Origin: Leptidea sinapis
Lineage: Eukaryota > Arthropoda > Insecta > Lepidoptera > Pieridae
Assembly: GCF_905404315.1 (NCBI RefSeq)
Contig: NC_066272.1
Coordinates: forward strand, 9,424,001 to 9,488,000
Reading direction: 5' to 3'
DNA length: 64,000 bases
In this document: piece by piece, positions 23,891 through 35,071 of the stretch
Layout of the letters: each line of letters starts with the position of its first letter
Numbering within the stretch: position 1 is the stretch's first letter
Notes under the pieces: generated by a model
The model's database searches: none
The model's input: only the letters and a program-made list of their open reading frames with translations
What the model was told of the DNA's origin: nothing
Program-made: the position numbers and the translations under genes

Positions 23891-26800
23891 ATGGGTGAAA
23901 GAGCCACAGCGTCTGCCGAAGACACACTAGTACGTTACGACAATCCCGTACTTGTAACGAAACAACCGGAAAAAGTTGTAAGTATGGTTTACTTTTGTAA
24001 TCTCTGATCAGTGTCATGGATTATTATTCCGGATTAGTCACTCGCCTCGGCTATAATTCTAAAAGCAACACCAGTCTTCTATCAGGCCCCACCTCCACGA
24101 GCGAGTTGTTCAAACAGCGATAATATCTCATCGCGGTTAACCTCCGAGTAGCGAGGGAGTATTTTTAGTTTTAATCCATTAAAAAGAGCGCAAAAAGTTA
24201 ATGCTTGTAGAGTTTCTTGCGCCGTTTCTTTTCTCTCAGAGCGGCATTCGTTTCCGAAGCGGTAGTAGTATCTAGTACCTATATTAAAATGACATCAAAA
24301 GAATTCTAAAGGAATCAATATTGAGAAAATAAATGCTATAAAGGAGCAACTGAGCCATACTTTTGAGAAAAAGGTATCAAAACATTGGCACAGGTGTATC
24401 AAGATACCATTCTTGAGAAGGCACTGAAGCCCCTTAACAACATGACATAAACACCATGTTCAATAACCAAGAATGGTTCTTCCAGTAAGACTCGGCGCCG
24501 GGTCATAAAGCTCGGTCTACGCAGTCTTGGTTGTAAACGAACGTTTCGGACTACATCAGACGAGAAGACTTGCCATCGTGTAGTCCCGATCCTTATCCGC
24601 TGGATTATGATTTATGGTCAGTTTTAGAGAGTACGGCTTGCCATAAACATAAACGCCATGATAATTTGGAGTCCTTAAAACAATCTGTACGATTGGCAGT
24701 GAATAATTTTCCCATGGAAAGACTGCGTGCTTCTATTGATAACTGGCCTCAACGTATAAAGACTGTATTGCAGCCAATGGAGACCACTTCGAATAAGCTT
24801 TTTATATTTTAAATTGTTGTATATTTATGTATTAAACCAACACACTGTAAAAGTAATAAATGTTATTTGCGATAGAAAAAAAACATTTTCTTTGTTTCAG
24901 TATTTATGGCAAGACTAGGTATTAACAAACAATGAATTCGTTTCTCTTTATTATATTGTATTGTTTGACTGTCTTACAAGTTATTACGATTAAAAACCTT
25001 AAACTATTAGGTGTAGTTTGTTCATATAGACAATGACTTTCACAAGATTGGCTCCATAAAATATATATATGAAAGAATATGGTGGACCTGGGCGTACAAT
25101 AGTGACGCTGGCTCAAAACTACCAAGTATAAAGGAGCGTGCGTGAAAGTCAATCAAACTTGAGAAGTAGCTACGGGCGCAATAAATTCATCGGTTTTTTT
25201 TAAATAAAATTTCCTTATATTAAATGGGTCGCTCCACTCCCAAGGCGTGGTATCATTAAGAAAGTAATTTATGTTTTATAGTAACCGATCGTGGCTAATA
25301 TAGGTCTTACAAAATGCCTACATTTGCCTAATGCCTATTTTTATAACAGGATGCTTTGTTCAATACAAGGTTTCAGGAGGATTGAGGTGAAGGTGGGTTT
25401 GTTTCACGTGATAGGCTAATGGTAAGTGATACGCCCTGGCCAATTCAATGCAGTGCCGCTACAGCGTCGTTTAAGTCAAAACAAATAGTGCCTTGCCCAC
25501 TGTGCTGGCATGCCTACTGAGATGGCATGCTATGCTCAGCATCCCACGGAGTGTGTGAGTTCCCATTTCTGCTCCCCCCACTTATTCCGACCAATATGGA
25601 TTCTCTACATTACTACTACTCTTCATTTAGCCATAAATCGGTTCAGTAAGTAGCGAAGATGTGGAATTTGGTATAGTTTGGTACTATGATTATTATAATA
25701 GGTAATAAAAATCATTTTTCGGTAAAATTAAACATAGCTACTTCAGTTTGACTAAATTTTATATTCATAATTCAACCCAAAGAGTTCTAGAAGAATCCCA
25801 AGACATCGAATAATATATAATTTGCAGACATCACCACAAGCCGCGACAGCTATACAACCATGTGTTCCAACCGAGGCTAAAAGAGAAACAGAAGAAATAC
25901 TAAACGCTATTCTGCCGCCGAAGGAATGGGAAGAAGATGGTCAAATATGGACACAAAAGGTTTTTGTCTTTAAATATTAACACGATATTAATTTTTTTCT
26001 ACTGATTATTCATTAAGTGCAAAGTTCCAGTTGCTACGGGTGTTTATTTTAGTCTATCCCTACCATGGTGCATCGATAAAATGGTAAAAAGTAGGTGGAC
26101 GACGGTATTCTTAGGTATAACTGTTGCTTCCAGGTTTCAGTGGGGACTGCACATTGATAAATTTGCAAAAACACTAAGTTCTGCGCCGTGTGCCTTCAAA
26201 ATTTGGTCAACTTATTGATGCATAGGTATATACCCCAACGGTTAACTTGGCCCTAGAGTGGCACTGAGATAAGCTTAAAGAATGATAGATGGATAAATAC
26301 CCCGATACATATATGAAAATGTTTTATATGTAAATAAAAAATCATTAGCTTCATCAAGAAAAGTGATGTTCACAAAAAATTTCAGAAATAAACACATTTG
26401 TATCAAACACGTCTTCAAGAAATTAGTAACACGTTCATGGGAAATTGTATCGGTTTTACGACAAACTTCCCAGTAACATCCAGGACCTATATAGTGGTAT
26501 CGATTTTTGACTAGCAACGTTTAATACTCCTTTCCCACCAAATGAATTGATAGAGCGTACCGGGCTTGGAAAAAGGATATTAAAAGAATTTCTTCAAGAT
26601 AACTCCTTGTGACAGATGTGGTCAACCACCATATTCAAATATGCACATGCACATGCACATGATGTCTATGCAATACCTCTTGATTCTATCTTCAATCTGT
26701 ACTCATCATTCCATTCTTCATTAAACCGTCACATTTTTCAGAGGAACGTGGGTACTACTGAACCTTTTGTCTTATTGTGTAGATATCTTCAACGCCAGCA

Positions 26801-29800
26801 ACCAGACTCGATGTCATCAATCTACAAGAGATGCTGGACACGCGCCTGCAACAGCGACAAGCGAGGGAGACCGGGATATGCCCTGTTAGGAGACAGTTGT
26901 ATACGCAATGTTTCGATGAACTAATACGACAGGTATATACTTACTACCATAGAATAATAAATATAGAATAATAAATAAATAATAACGCTCAGAACGATAG
27001 TTTCATTCATCGTTTCTGTCAATATAGAAGTAACATTATAATAATAATGTGTGCGTGAGCGTCACGTACTTCCATTCGCCAACACAGCCAAATAATGTTG
27101 CAAGTGAATTGACATTTTCCCAAATCAGTAAATTGTAAGAAATACTAGATTATAGGAAGAAAGGAGAAATAAAATGGCGCCGTTCCCAGCTATATCCGAG
27201 GTTTATGGGTGCAGAGATCAAATTTGGGGTAATATCTTGGATTTCAAAAATGATCCCAACTTCGTTCTCTGCACCCTCGAGAACCTCGGATACGATATCC
27301 ATATTGTTGAAACCAGAATTTTGCGCGCAGCCATGTTGGGTAAAAAAAAACAAAATGGCGCGTAACCGAAAATCGTGACGATTTTCTATAAAAATTATCT
27401 TATATGTCGATAAAGAAGTTGAGCACCTCCTCCTTTTTTGAAGTTGGTGAAGTGGCCGTTAACGTCCTCACGAGCTCAACTTTTTCGGAACATTTGGTAA
27501 ACTCAGTAATTTAAACGAAATATTTATAGTGACTATTCAAAGCGCATAGCTTTGGCCTAATTGAATTAAGATTATTTGACTTTGACTTTTAATACTTATA
27601 ACATCATCATGGTGTCGTACATTATAGCCTCCTATCAATATCTACCAATAAAAACAAAAAACTATCCCAGAAGAGGAACTCGGGGCATATAGTATATTCA
27701 TAGCTGGCAACATATTTTTGGCGTCTGTTTTGTTTACAAAATATTTTGCTGTTTTGAAGAATGTATTAGCTTAAATTAAAAGTTGTGAAATAGTATTTAA
27801 GCGTGAAATGTGATTGTCTTATCATGATTTTTATTATAAGACGCTTTGACGCTTGCACCCTTTCACTGCATAGTAAGCCATTTTTCAATTAAATTTCATG
27901 CACTGATTGTCCTTGAAGTTGACAGAATGACACTGACGCGGCGGGAAACTTATGTGGTCATAAACGACCACATTGAAACTGCTTCATTTCGCTTTGGCCT
28001 ACTCACGTTCTAAGCGTCATTTTTCTAAGCTTACTATTGTAAAAATAATTGATTAGGCCAAAAATAGATTAAAAATATCTTCTTTTAGTTGTACCTGAAT
28101 AATTTACCTAAATATTTAAGAATCTTATTAACATTTGTAGGATGTAGATGCGTCAATTCACATCAAAATAAAATATAGGTCAAAAATCTCCAAATGTTAA
28201 TGTTATCTAAACTGCAACATATCGCGTCGAGCAATTTGTGGCAAACAACGCACTCTGCGTGTTAAGCCGCTGCATTGCCTCGTTTTTTTGTAATCGCAAC
28301 ACGTGTGTAAACGACGTACCACAACGTTGGCAGACAACTGTTGTGTTTCAGCACCCAATGTGTAAAATAAATTAAAATAGAAAATCATTTAAATACGTAG
28401 GTATATGAATTTCATAATTATAAATATATGTGTCGATAAACTCATTGCCACTCTTATAATTCAATACAATTGGGATTTTATTACAAGTTTATGAATACAT
28501 ACTACCTACATGCTAAAATACCTTTTCCTCTACCTATTATTTCAATTTCAATAATTTGCAATTGTCCAACAATCAAAACAGACTATTTTTAATTTAACAT
28601 AGCTAGATTGATAAAGTTATTTATTGTTTGTTTTTCAGGTGACAATAAATTGCGGTGAACGAGGCTTGCTGTTACTGCGAGTGCGAGACGAAGCCCGCAT
28701 CACTATGGAAGCTTACCAGACTCTTTACTGCAGCTCTATCGCCTTTGGAATGAGGAAAGCGCTGCAGGTTTATATTGACACCACATTTGTAACTGTGTGC
28801 AATATACATAATGGTGGTCACTACTGTACCAACCACAGTATCAGTAAGATCTGATGATTGTTGTATTCCCTCAATTTGAGCTAACTAACCTAACCACCGC
28901 CTGCATCAGCGACAATTTATCAAGTGACTCTTATTTTGGCCATAGTTTTATATTTCCGATCGACTTTTTTTTCATATCTTGTACCGTATATATGACGGGG
29001 GTGCTCACAGCAGTTGCTCAAGGTACCAGTAGATGAATTTCACCACCGGACTTAACGCCTAAATGAAAAATTTCACCATCATGTCGATGTCTGGCAGTCC
29101 ACAACTTAGAGAATTATTTGACGGCTGCAATATTTATGAACTGATAAGTCTACTTTTTCCGAACATATGGAAGATTCAGTTATTTAAAAGAAATATTTAT
29201 AGTGACGATTCAAAGGCGTTTAATCCGATTTTTTTTTTTATTGGACATTGACAGCATACTGTCACTGCAAAGGCCGGAAACGCATTTCTTGACCTCTCGT
29301 ATTGCAGTCATCCATATTTAACGGCAGCGGGGGTTAGTTATTTTACAGTGAGCCACTTGCTTGGTCAGTCCCTCCTAACATAAGTCCTTGTTCACGTAAA
29401 AAACGCGCGGGTGTGCTAAAGTAAATATATTATAAAATGTTCGCGTGAGTGTGACGTTTGAGATTTGAAAAGATGGAAAATTAAGATTATATATGAAAAC
29501 GTGCTATCGTTTTTAACGACGAATTCAAACTGCTTAAACTAACCTGACGTCGCGAGTGACATATACAACATAATAGGTTTGTTATAACCGCAATGCAGTC
29601 GCTAGCTTGTGCGTTACCTTCGCCGCAACTGCGTTTTGTACGTGAACACTTGCATATTATGCTGTCTGTTTAAAACCGCACCCGCCAGTAATAGTGAATA
29701 ACTAATAAAACGCATTACAAAACTAGCAATATTGATAGCGTGTTGCGATACCACTTCGACCCAATGAATAAAAAACATATATCAATGAAATATCAAAAAA

Positions 29801-31116
29801 ATGATCAAACAATATCCAACTTGGTTTGACTTTAGATGTGGTCTTTGTATAACGTGGTATTTTAAATATGTAGTCGGAACAAGGCAAATCCGACCTCATG
29901 GAGCAAGTCGCGAAGCTGGAGGCGGAACGATCAGCCTTGGAGAAGCAATGTGCGGAGCTGAAGCAGAAGACGGAGCAGCTCGAGCGACGGGCGGCGGAGC
30001 TCCGCGCGGCCGAGGAGAAGAGGCACCAGGAGGAGTTGCTGGCTCTGAAGAAGACTAACGCACAGCTGAAGGTAATATGGAATTACGAAATGAAAGTTAA
30101 ACTCGTGTATTAATTGTATCTTCATGAAAAGATACCATCGGGATATATTGGCGATAGATTATATAGATTACCAGTGGGCTCCTATGCACCGGATGCCTGC
30201 TCGATTATGAGTACCACAACGGTGCCTATTTCTGCCGTAAAGAAGTAATGTGTAAGCATTACTGTGTTTTGGTCTAAAGGGCGCCGTAGCTAGTGAAATT
30301 ACTGTTGAGACTTGATATCTTATGTGTTAAGGTGACGAGCGCAGTTGTAGTGCTGCTCAGAATTTTTGGGTTTTTCAATAATCCTGAGCGGCACTGCATT
30401 GTAATGGGCAGGGCGGATCAATTACCATCAGCTGAACGTCCTGCTCATCTCGTTCCTTATTTTTATTTTTTTTAAAAGACAGTTAAGCTTTGTAACGCAG
30501 TGGTAATCTTTACTTAAGCTTGGTCAACAGTCTTCATTTGAAAATACGACTTCACAGCCTTACGGTCTTCGTGTTCTTCTCCACTTTTGTGAGTGGTTTT
30601 ATGAATGTTTGTTAATGATGATTCGTTGTTACGGCCGGGCCATGGCGTCAGCAGACTTCGTAAATTATGTACATTATATTTTAATTTTAAATTCCTTTAC
30701 TCAATAGATATTTTTTGCTTATAGTATATAAGCAAGACTGTTCAGTTTTACAATGAAAATTACTTAAGGCTTTCTCAAAGATTTCATTAAAACGAAACGT
30801 AAGGCTTTAAGCGTCTTGAACATGGCCAGGGCCGGCCACACCCCTCATTATTTGGAACTTAAATAGTAAAGCAACGATCATCGATCAGTAAAACATTGCT
30901 AAGAAAGTTAAAAGACATCTTAAAGCTTTAGTATTGATACAGGTATGATGAAAACACTACAAAACAGAAAGTGTTCGTAATGAAACTGTTTCATTTTCAT
31001 TTTATTTTCTAATGAAAGGCTGGAGCCTTACTTAAATACTCTCTTTGTGGACATCATTTGTACTATCATTTTTTTTTCAGGCACAACTTGAAGGTATCAT
31101 CGCTCCGAAGAAATAG
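23891..31116 (+). CDS. DNALI1: axonemal dynein light intermediate chain, p28 family (six exons, complete)
   Basis: Exons 23891-23977, 25828-25959, 26783-26932, 28639-28767, 29874-30071 and 31081-31116, all phase 0, give 243 residues (human about 258). The protein is a subunit of inner-arm dyneins in cilia and sperm flagella. Family signatures in order: RYDNPVLV (about 15-22), EILNAILPPKEWEEDGQIW (52-70), LQEMLDTRLQQRQARETGIC (87-106), VRRQLYTQCFDELIRQ (108-123), GERGLLLLRVRDE (128-140), and AYQTLYCSSIAFGMRKALQ to residue 166. A Glu/Lys/Ala-rich coiled coil follows over 170-232, then GIIAPKK. In insects expression is expected in testis and chordotonal neurons. Introns hold a mariner remnant, LINE tails, a hairpin element and DR290. 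The last coding exon is only 36 nt. Confidence 0.96.
24184..24345 (+). repeat. LINE 3'-tail repeat, copy 2
   Basis: GAGTTTCTTGCGCCGTTTCT, GCGGTAGTAGTATCTAGTA and TTGAGAAAATAAATGC, shared with 7779-7960 and 33862-34004. In DNALI1 intron 1. Confidence 0.65.
24378..24812 (+). pseudogene. mariner-like transposase C-terminal remnant
   Basis: Frames contain WFFQ*DSAPGHKARSTQSW, the second catalytic Asp block of mariner transposases broken by a stop. An open stretch follows with PYPLDYDLWSVLE (third Asp region), RHDNLESLKQSVRLA and IDNWPQRIKTVLQP. A frameshift lies near 24.55 kb. Inactive; in DNALI1 intron 1. Confidence 0.8.
25412..25460 (-). repeat. DR290 repeat fragment, copy 5
   Basis: Only TAATGGTAAGTGATACGCCC and CAATGCAGTGCCGCT remain. 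In DNALI1 intron 1. Confidence 0.5.
27193..27292. repeat. 100-bp imperfect palindrome (hairpin element)
   Basis: TATCCGAGGTT...GGGTGCAGAGA pairs with TCTCTGCACCC...AACCTCGGATA across about 100 bp. Copies of AAATGGCGC stand on both sides (about 27171 and 27353), perhaps a target duplication or outer ends. Both strands carry short open frames because of the symmetry. In DNALI1 intron 3. Confidence 0.65.
27410..27545 (+). repeat. degenerate LINE 3' fragment
   Basis: TTTTCGGAACATTTGGTAAA and GAAATATTTATAGTGACTAT resemble 29150-29215. In DNALI1 intron 3. Confidence 0.4.
29005..29390 (+). pseudogene. Jockey-like LINE 3' remnant, old copy
   Basis: EFHHRT and HHVDVWQSTT-type peptides correspond to EFHHRTLRAKYHPHHVDVWH of the 20.5-kb copy. 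Further on, AAAGGCCGGAAACGCATTTC matches its end. Stops in every frame; a different insert lies at 29150-29260. In DNALI1 intron 4. Confidence 0.6.
30171..30475 (+). repeat. DR290 repeat, copy 6
   Basis: Full-length copy in DNALI1 intron 5, starting CCAGTGGGCTCC and ending with a T/A-rich tail. Confidence 0.85.
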
Positions 31117-33950
31117 TTTTAATTATTCGATGATGAATAAGAAACCTTTTATAAAGTAGGTATATATAATACTTATACGTAACATTAACTCAGTTGAATT
31201 ATGTTTCAATTATCTCGTTTGTTAATATATTTTGTTCTTTGTTGTGTTATATGTTAGTAAAAGGTCCTTTTTAAAAATCTTGCATTATAAATTTTTTAGT
31301 CCATTATGGAAAATCTTTGCATTTTGAACTTCAGTACAATAAGCAATATCGTTATTGTTCTTCTTCTCGCGAATGCTACCATACTGGAATGAGGGTGTTG
31401 ACCTGTTCTCTGAGTCGAAGAACGTTTGCAAGGTTCACATTCTGTTCCCAAACATTAACACTAGCTGTTCAGCAGAGCGCACGAATCTGCCTCATCATAT
31501 AAAGCGTATATCGTAAGCAGATCTATCGCGCTCTACTGATGAAAATAAGTTCCTACTTCTTAAATTAGGAATAACGATGCAAAGTATTCCCATACTAAGT
31601 TCTCATGAAATGTGACGTGGCAACGAGACAAAGGTGCCTGTTTCTGTAGGAACAGGACACTTACGATTAAAATGACTTGAGAAAATTATAAGTTGCATAA
31701 AAAAATTGTGGCACTCGTCAACGGTCTCATGATAAATCCCCAGATTTTTTTATGGAAAACGAGTAAAAACGAGCGTACTTGTCACCCGGTGTTAAGTGAT
31801 CACCGCCGTCCACATTCTCTTGCAACACCAGATGAATCACAGGAGCGTTGCCGGCCTTTGAGGAAGGTACGCGCTTGTTTTGAAGGTACCCATCTCGTAT
31901 CGTCCCGGAAACACCGCACAGGGAAGCTCATTCCACAGCTTTGCAGTACGAGGAAGAAAGTTCCTTGAAAACCGCACAGGATCGCTTCACATCCAGATGG
32001 TAGCCAGTGCGGTAGCAAAAATCCATACATAGCCTGACCTACCGGATGCTACTTTAACTGACGCATAAAACCAGGGCGGCTGTGATCTGCCAGCGATCGG
32101 TACTACAGAGCTTTGTATAAAAATATCCATGCCTTTTAGTATTACATCTGCTACTGCAACGGCGCAGGCACTGAGATGATCCGAAGGGAAACAAATCTTG
32201 CCTCAAGTGTAGGATGCAAAAAAATCCCAATCTGCTGGTGGTCTGCGATGTGGGTGTCGTATATATACAATACACAGGTAGACCTGGTAACTATCGGGAT
32301 GTGTAGTCAGCAGAAGATCCAATGAGATGAGCCGTTTCTGCGTTACCACTATGGGACCGTTAGACACACGCATAGATGCGGACGCGGTCCTCTAAATCTA
32401 CACGGAGCCAGAGAGTAGACAGGTACCTACCCTCCTACCCTCAAAATGGCCGAGACGGCGACAGCAGATATCCTCCCTAACGTTCACACATTCCGCCGCA
32501 TGAGGCAAAAAAATATGCTCAATATTGAACCCGGGGTACGTTAAATATGATGTATCCCCAGATCTATATTATAGCAAAATATAAAGTCGCTTTCTAAAGA
32601 TATTATTGTCTGGGTCTTTCACGGAGGTGAAGTCACCGGAGTAGGCAAGATCAGAGGGATAAAAATAAAACATCAAAATAATTTTATTAAAATATATTAT
32701 ATTAAACCATTTATGAGACAAACATACAATATTTCCATTAGTAAACTATCCACATTTTACTTGCTAGTCATAAAAAGATACAAATTACACACAAAAACCG
32801 TTCTCTCAATCAACACACCTTACTCTCATTCGGGGATGAGATTTTATTAAATTATTCAAAAATTTATCAACGGAAATATACATCTTGCTGAGATTAGTCA
32901 AAAGACATCCTAAAAGCCGTCGAGTCGTAAAATACAAATGCACGTTAACAATTATATTGGAATCTATTAATAGGGATACAACGGCCATAAAATTGGATAG
33001 TATTAAAATTTTCTACTTTACAATAAATCCATTAAGATTAAGGCACCACATACAATAATTATTACAATTAAGTTATTAAATTAAAATAATAATACAGAAG
33101 TTGATACATAAATACTGAATTAAATGGAGACAGTAAAACAAGTTACAATTATTATTATTAATACAATTATAAAATTTGATGAAGCGATGCCAATACTAAA
33201 ATTGTTTATACAATCGAATACCAATATGTACACTTAAGTAATCTCAATTATTCTAAAACAAACATCAGAATACACTACAAATACCGAACAGGTACGGAAA
33301 CATTCAGTCGAAAATACAAAAAGAAATTGCACGGAATGAATAATAGTAAAATACATAAAGTATTGAAGAACAATATCAAAATAGACAAAATACTCGCCGC
33401 GCATAGAAAATCCGATGCAAGAAAAAAAAAACTACAAAAATAAAATTGTGATAAGTGAACACTAACCTAAGTCGTTAGTGGATTTCTTCGACTTGCCTCT
33501 ATTTATCGGTGGAATCATATTTTACTATCACAGTTATCATGTACAAGATGAAAATGTTATTATCGTCGTTATGAAGAAATCTACAAACAAGTGCAGTATC
33601 CCTACCATTCACTTACATAATTAAATTAAACACGAGTGTACTACATAATAGCTTTAAGTATAAATGTATACACTTTTATAATAAAGTCCCAGCCACTGTT
33701 CAGGCATTCTCTATAAATAAAAATGTTTTCTTAAAAAATGGCTCTGTCGTAAATCCTACTACTCAACAGCTGAATATCTAAGTGATCGGACAGCCTGGGA
33801 TTACATTATGATTATTTTATAGCAATAGCAATGACAGTAGGTACAATATTGTATATTTTTATTAAAAAGAGCGCCATTCGTTTCCAAAGCGGTAGTAGTA
33901 TCTAGTATATTAGAAATGACATCAAAAAGAATTCTACCGCATTATACCGT
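31117..33950. other. intergenic region between the convergent DNALI1 and scrib genes
   Basis: Besides the LINE fragment at 31785-32280, the stretch is AT-rich (32.65-33.85 kb especially) and shows no exon. It should contain the DNALI1 3' UTR. Confidence 0.4.
31785..32280 (-). pseudogene. Jockey-like LINE 3' fragment
   Basis: The minus strand reads, across two frames, RFSRNFLPRTAKLWNELP, AVFPGRYEMGTFK and FLKGRQRSCDSSGVARECGR. This is a sister family of the 20.5-kb element (there VFPDRYDLGTFKKKAY). Frameshifts and stops throughout. Confidence 0.7.
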
Positions 33951-34004
33951 AAAAGGCATTTATTTTCTCAAAATTGATAAATTTTGAGAAAATAAATGCC
34001 TTTT
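33862..34004. repeat. LINE 3'-tail repeat, copy 3, ending in a perfect palindrome
   Basis: The left part matches 24184-24345 (TTTCCAAAGCGGTAGTAGTA). 33951-34004 is a perfect 25-bp inverted repeat with a 4-base loop: AAAAGGCATTTATTTTCTCA... and its complement. AATAAA occurs once on each strand in the stem. Confidence 0.8.
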
Positions 34005-34834
34005 AACAAATGACTGTATATGTTCTGGAGCTAATTGATATTAGGTGTAATGGTAGAGATACTTGTAACGCTGTAGTCAAATTGCTGATGTTGTCATGGG
34101 TTTTAAGTAACGCGCCAGATTAAACGCGCCGCCATTAATAATAATGTCAGTAAAACGTTTTATTTAATGTCCAACGAGCCTTCCATTATTAACCATTGCG
34201 GATTATAACTAAAAATATTTTTACCACATTTCTTAAATTACATTTTGCACGACAAAGCAAAATTATAAAAGAAGCATAAAAATAGTCTAGTTGAATGCGG
34301 TGACGCCGAACTCCACGCGGTAGTGGCTATTATTTCGTTCCAAACGGCATTGTTTGTGAGTCTGCCAGTAGCAATATACTACCAGGGATTCTCTTAGTGT
34401 TTCGACACGGCTACGGAAGTAAGGCGGTTCAAATTACGTATTGAGTGGTCTAGTAAGTCAATTTATAAAACTTTGGCGTATCATTCAGGTTCTGCAGAAA
34501 ATTTAATACTCGACTTTGCGCTTTGACTGAAAGCAATAGTGATACTTTTCCATATTACAAATTTGTCATGTTAGAAGAGGTAACTTCCGTTGCAAACTTT
34601 CCGTAAACGTGTCGCTACATACAGTGACCTGTTTGAAAACGAAACGTTGATGTTTTCCCTGATTAAAATAATAAAATAGACGGAGCGCGAAGAACATTAT
34701 ACTCTTTAAATATTGAATATACTCAATAGAGGGACGAAACTTTTTAAATAGTTAACAAAGAGGAAAGGTTTCATGATACCTTAATAATTGTTTGTGCCCT
34801 TCGTGCTCCGTCTAATATCTATAATCTGTTAATG

Positions 34835-35071
34835 CTACTGTTGTTCGGTGTACGCGGTGAGTTTGTCCGTGGGCCCCACGGCTATGGCGGTCACGTGGCC
34901 CGCTCCTCCGTCCAGCAGGGGGTTCACGACCTGCACTATGTCAGGTTGGAGGGAGTGCTCCCCCACCTCCCCCTCCCCCAGCCCCATCTCGCCCAACTCG
35001 GAGGGCGCGCTCTCGCTCATCGGACTCGTTGTCAACTCTAACGATATGATCTTCTCTTGCGTCGTCTCCAC
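34835..35071 (-). CDS. scrib: scrib terminal exon, long isoform
   Basis: 78 codons and stop: VETTQEKIISLELTTSPMSE, an acidic Gly/Glu stretch, DIVQVVNPLLDGGAGHV, ending LTAYTEQQ. Acceptor TTTGCCAG. On the minus strand AATAAA signals follow at 34159-34164 and in the palindrome at 33959-33964. Confidence 0.88.
   Translation of the reverse strand: METTQEKIISLELTTSPMSESAPSELGEMGLGEGEVGEHSLQPDIVQVVNPLLDGGAGHVTAIAVGPTDKLTAYTEQQ

Noticed and set aside
29801..30058. 85-codon plus-strand frame
   Set aside because: Out-of-frame reading of DNALI1 exon 29874-30071; the coiled-coil frame is the real one.
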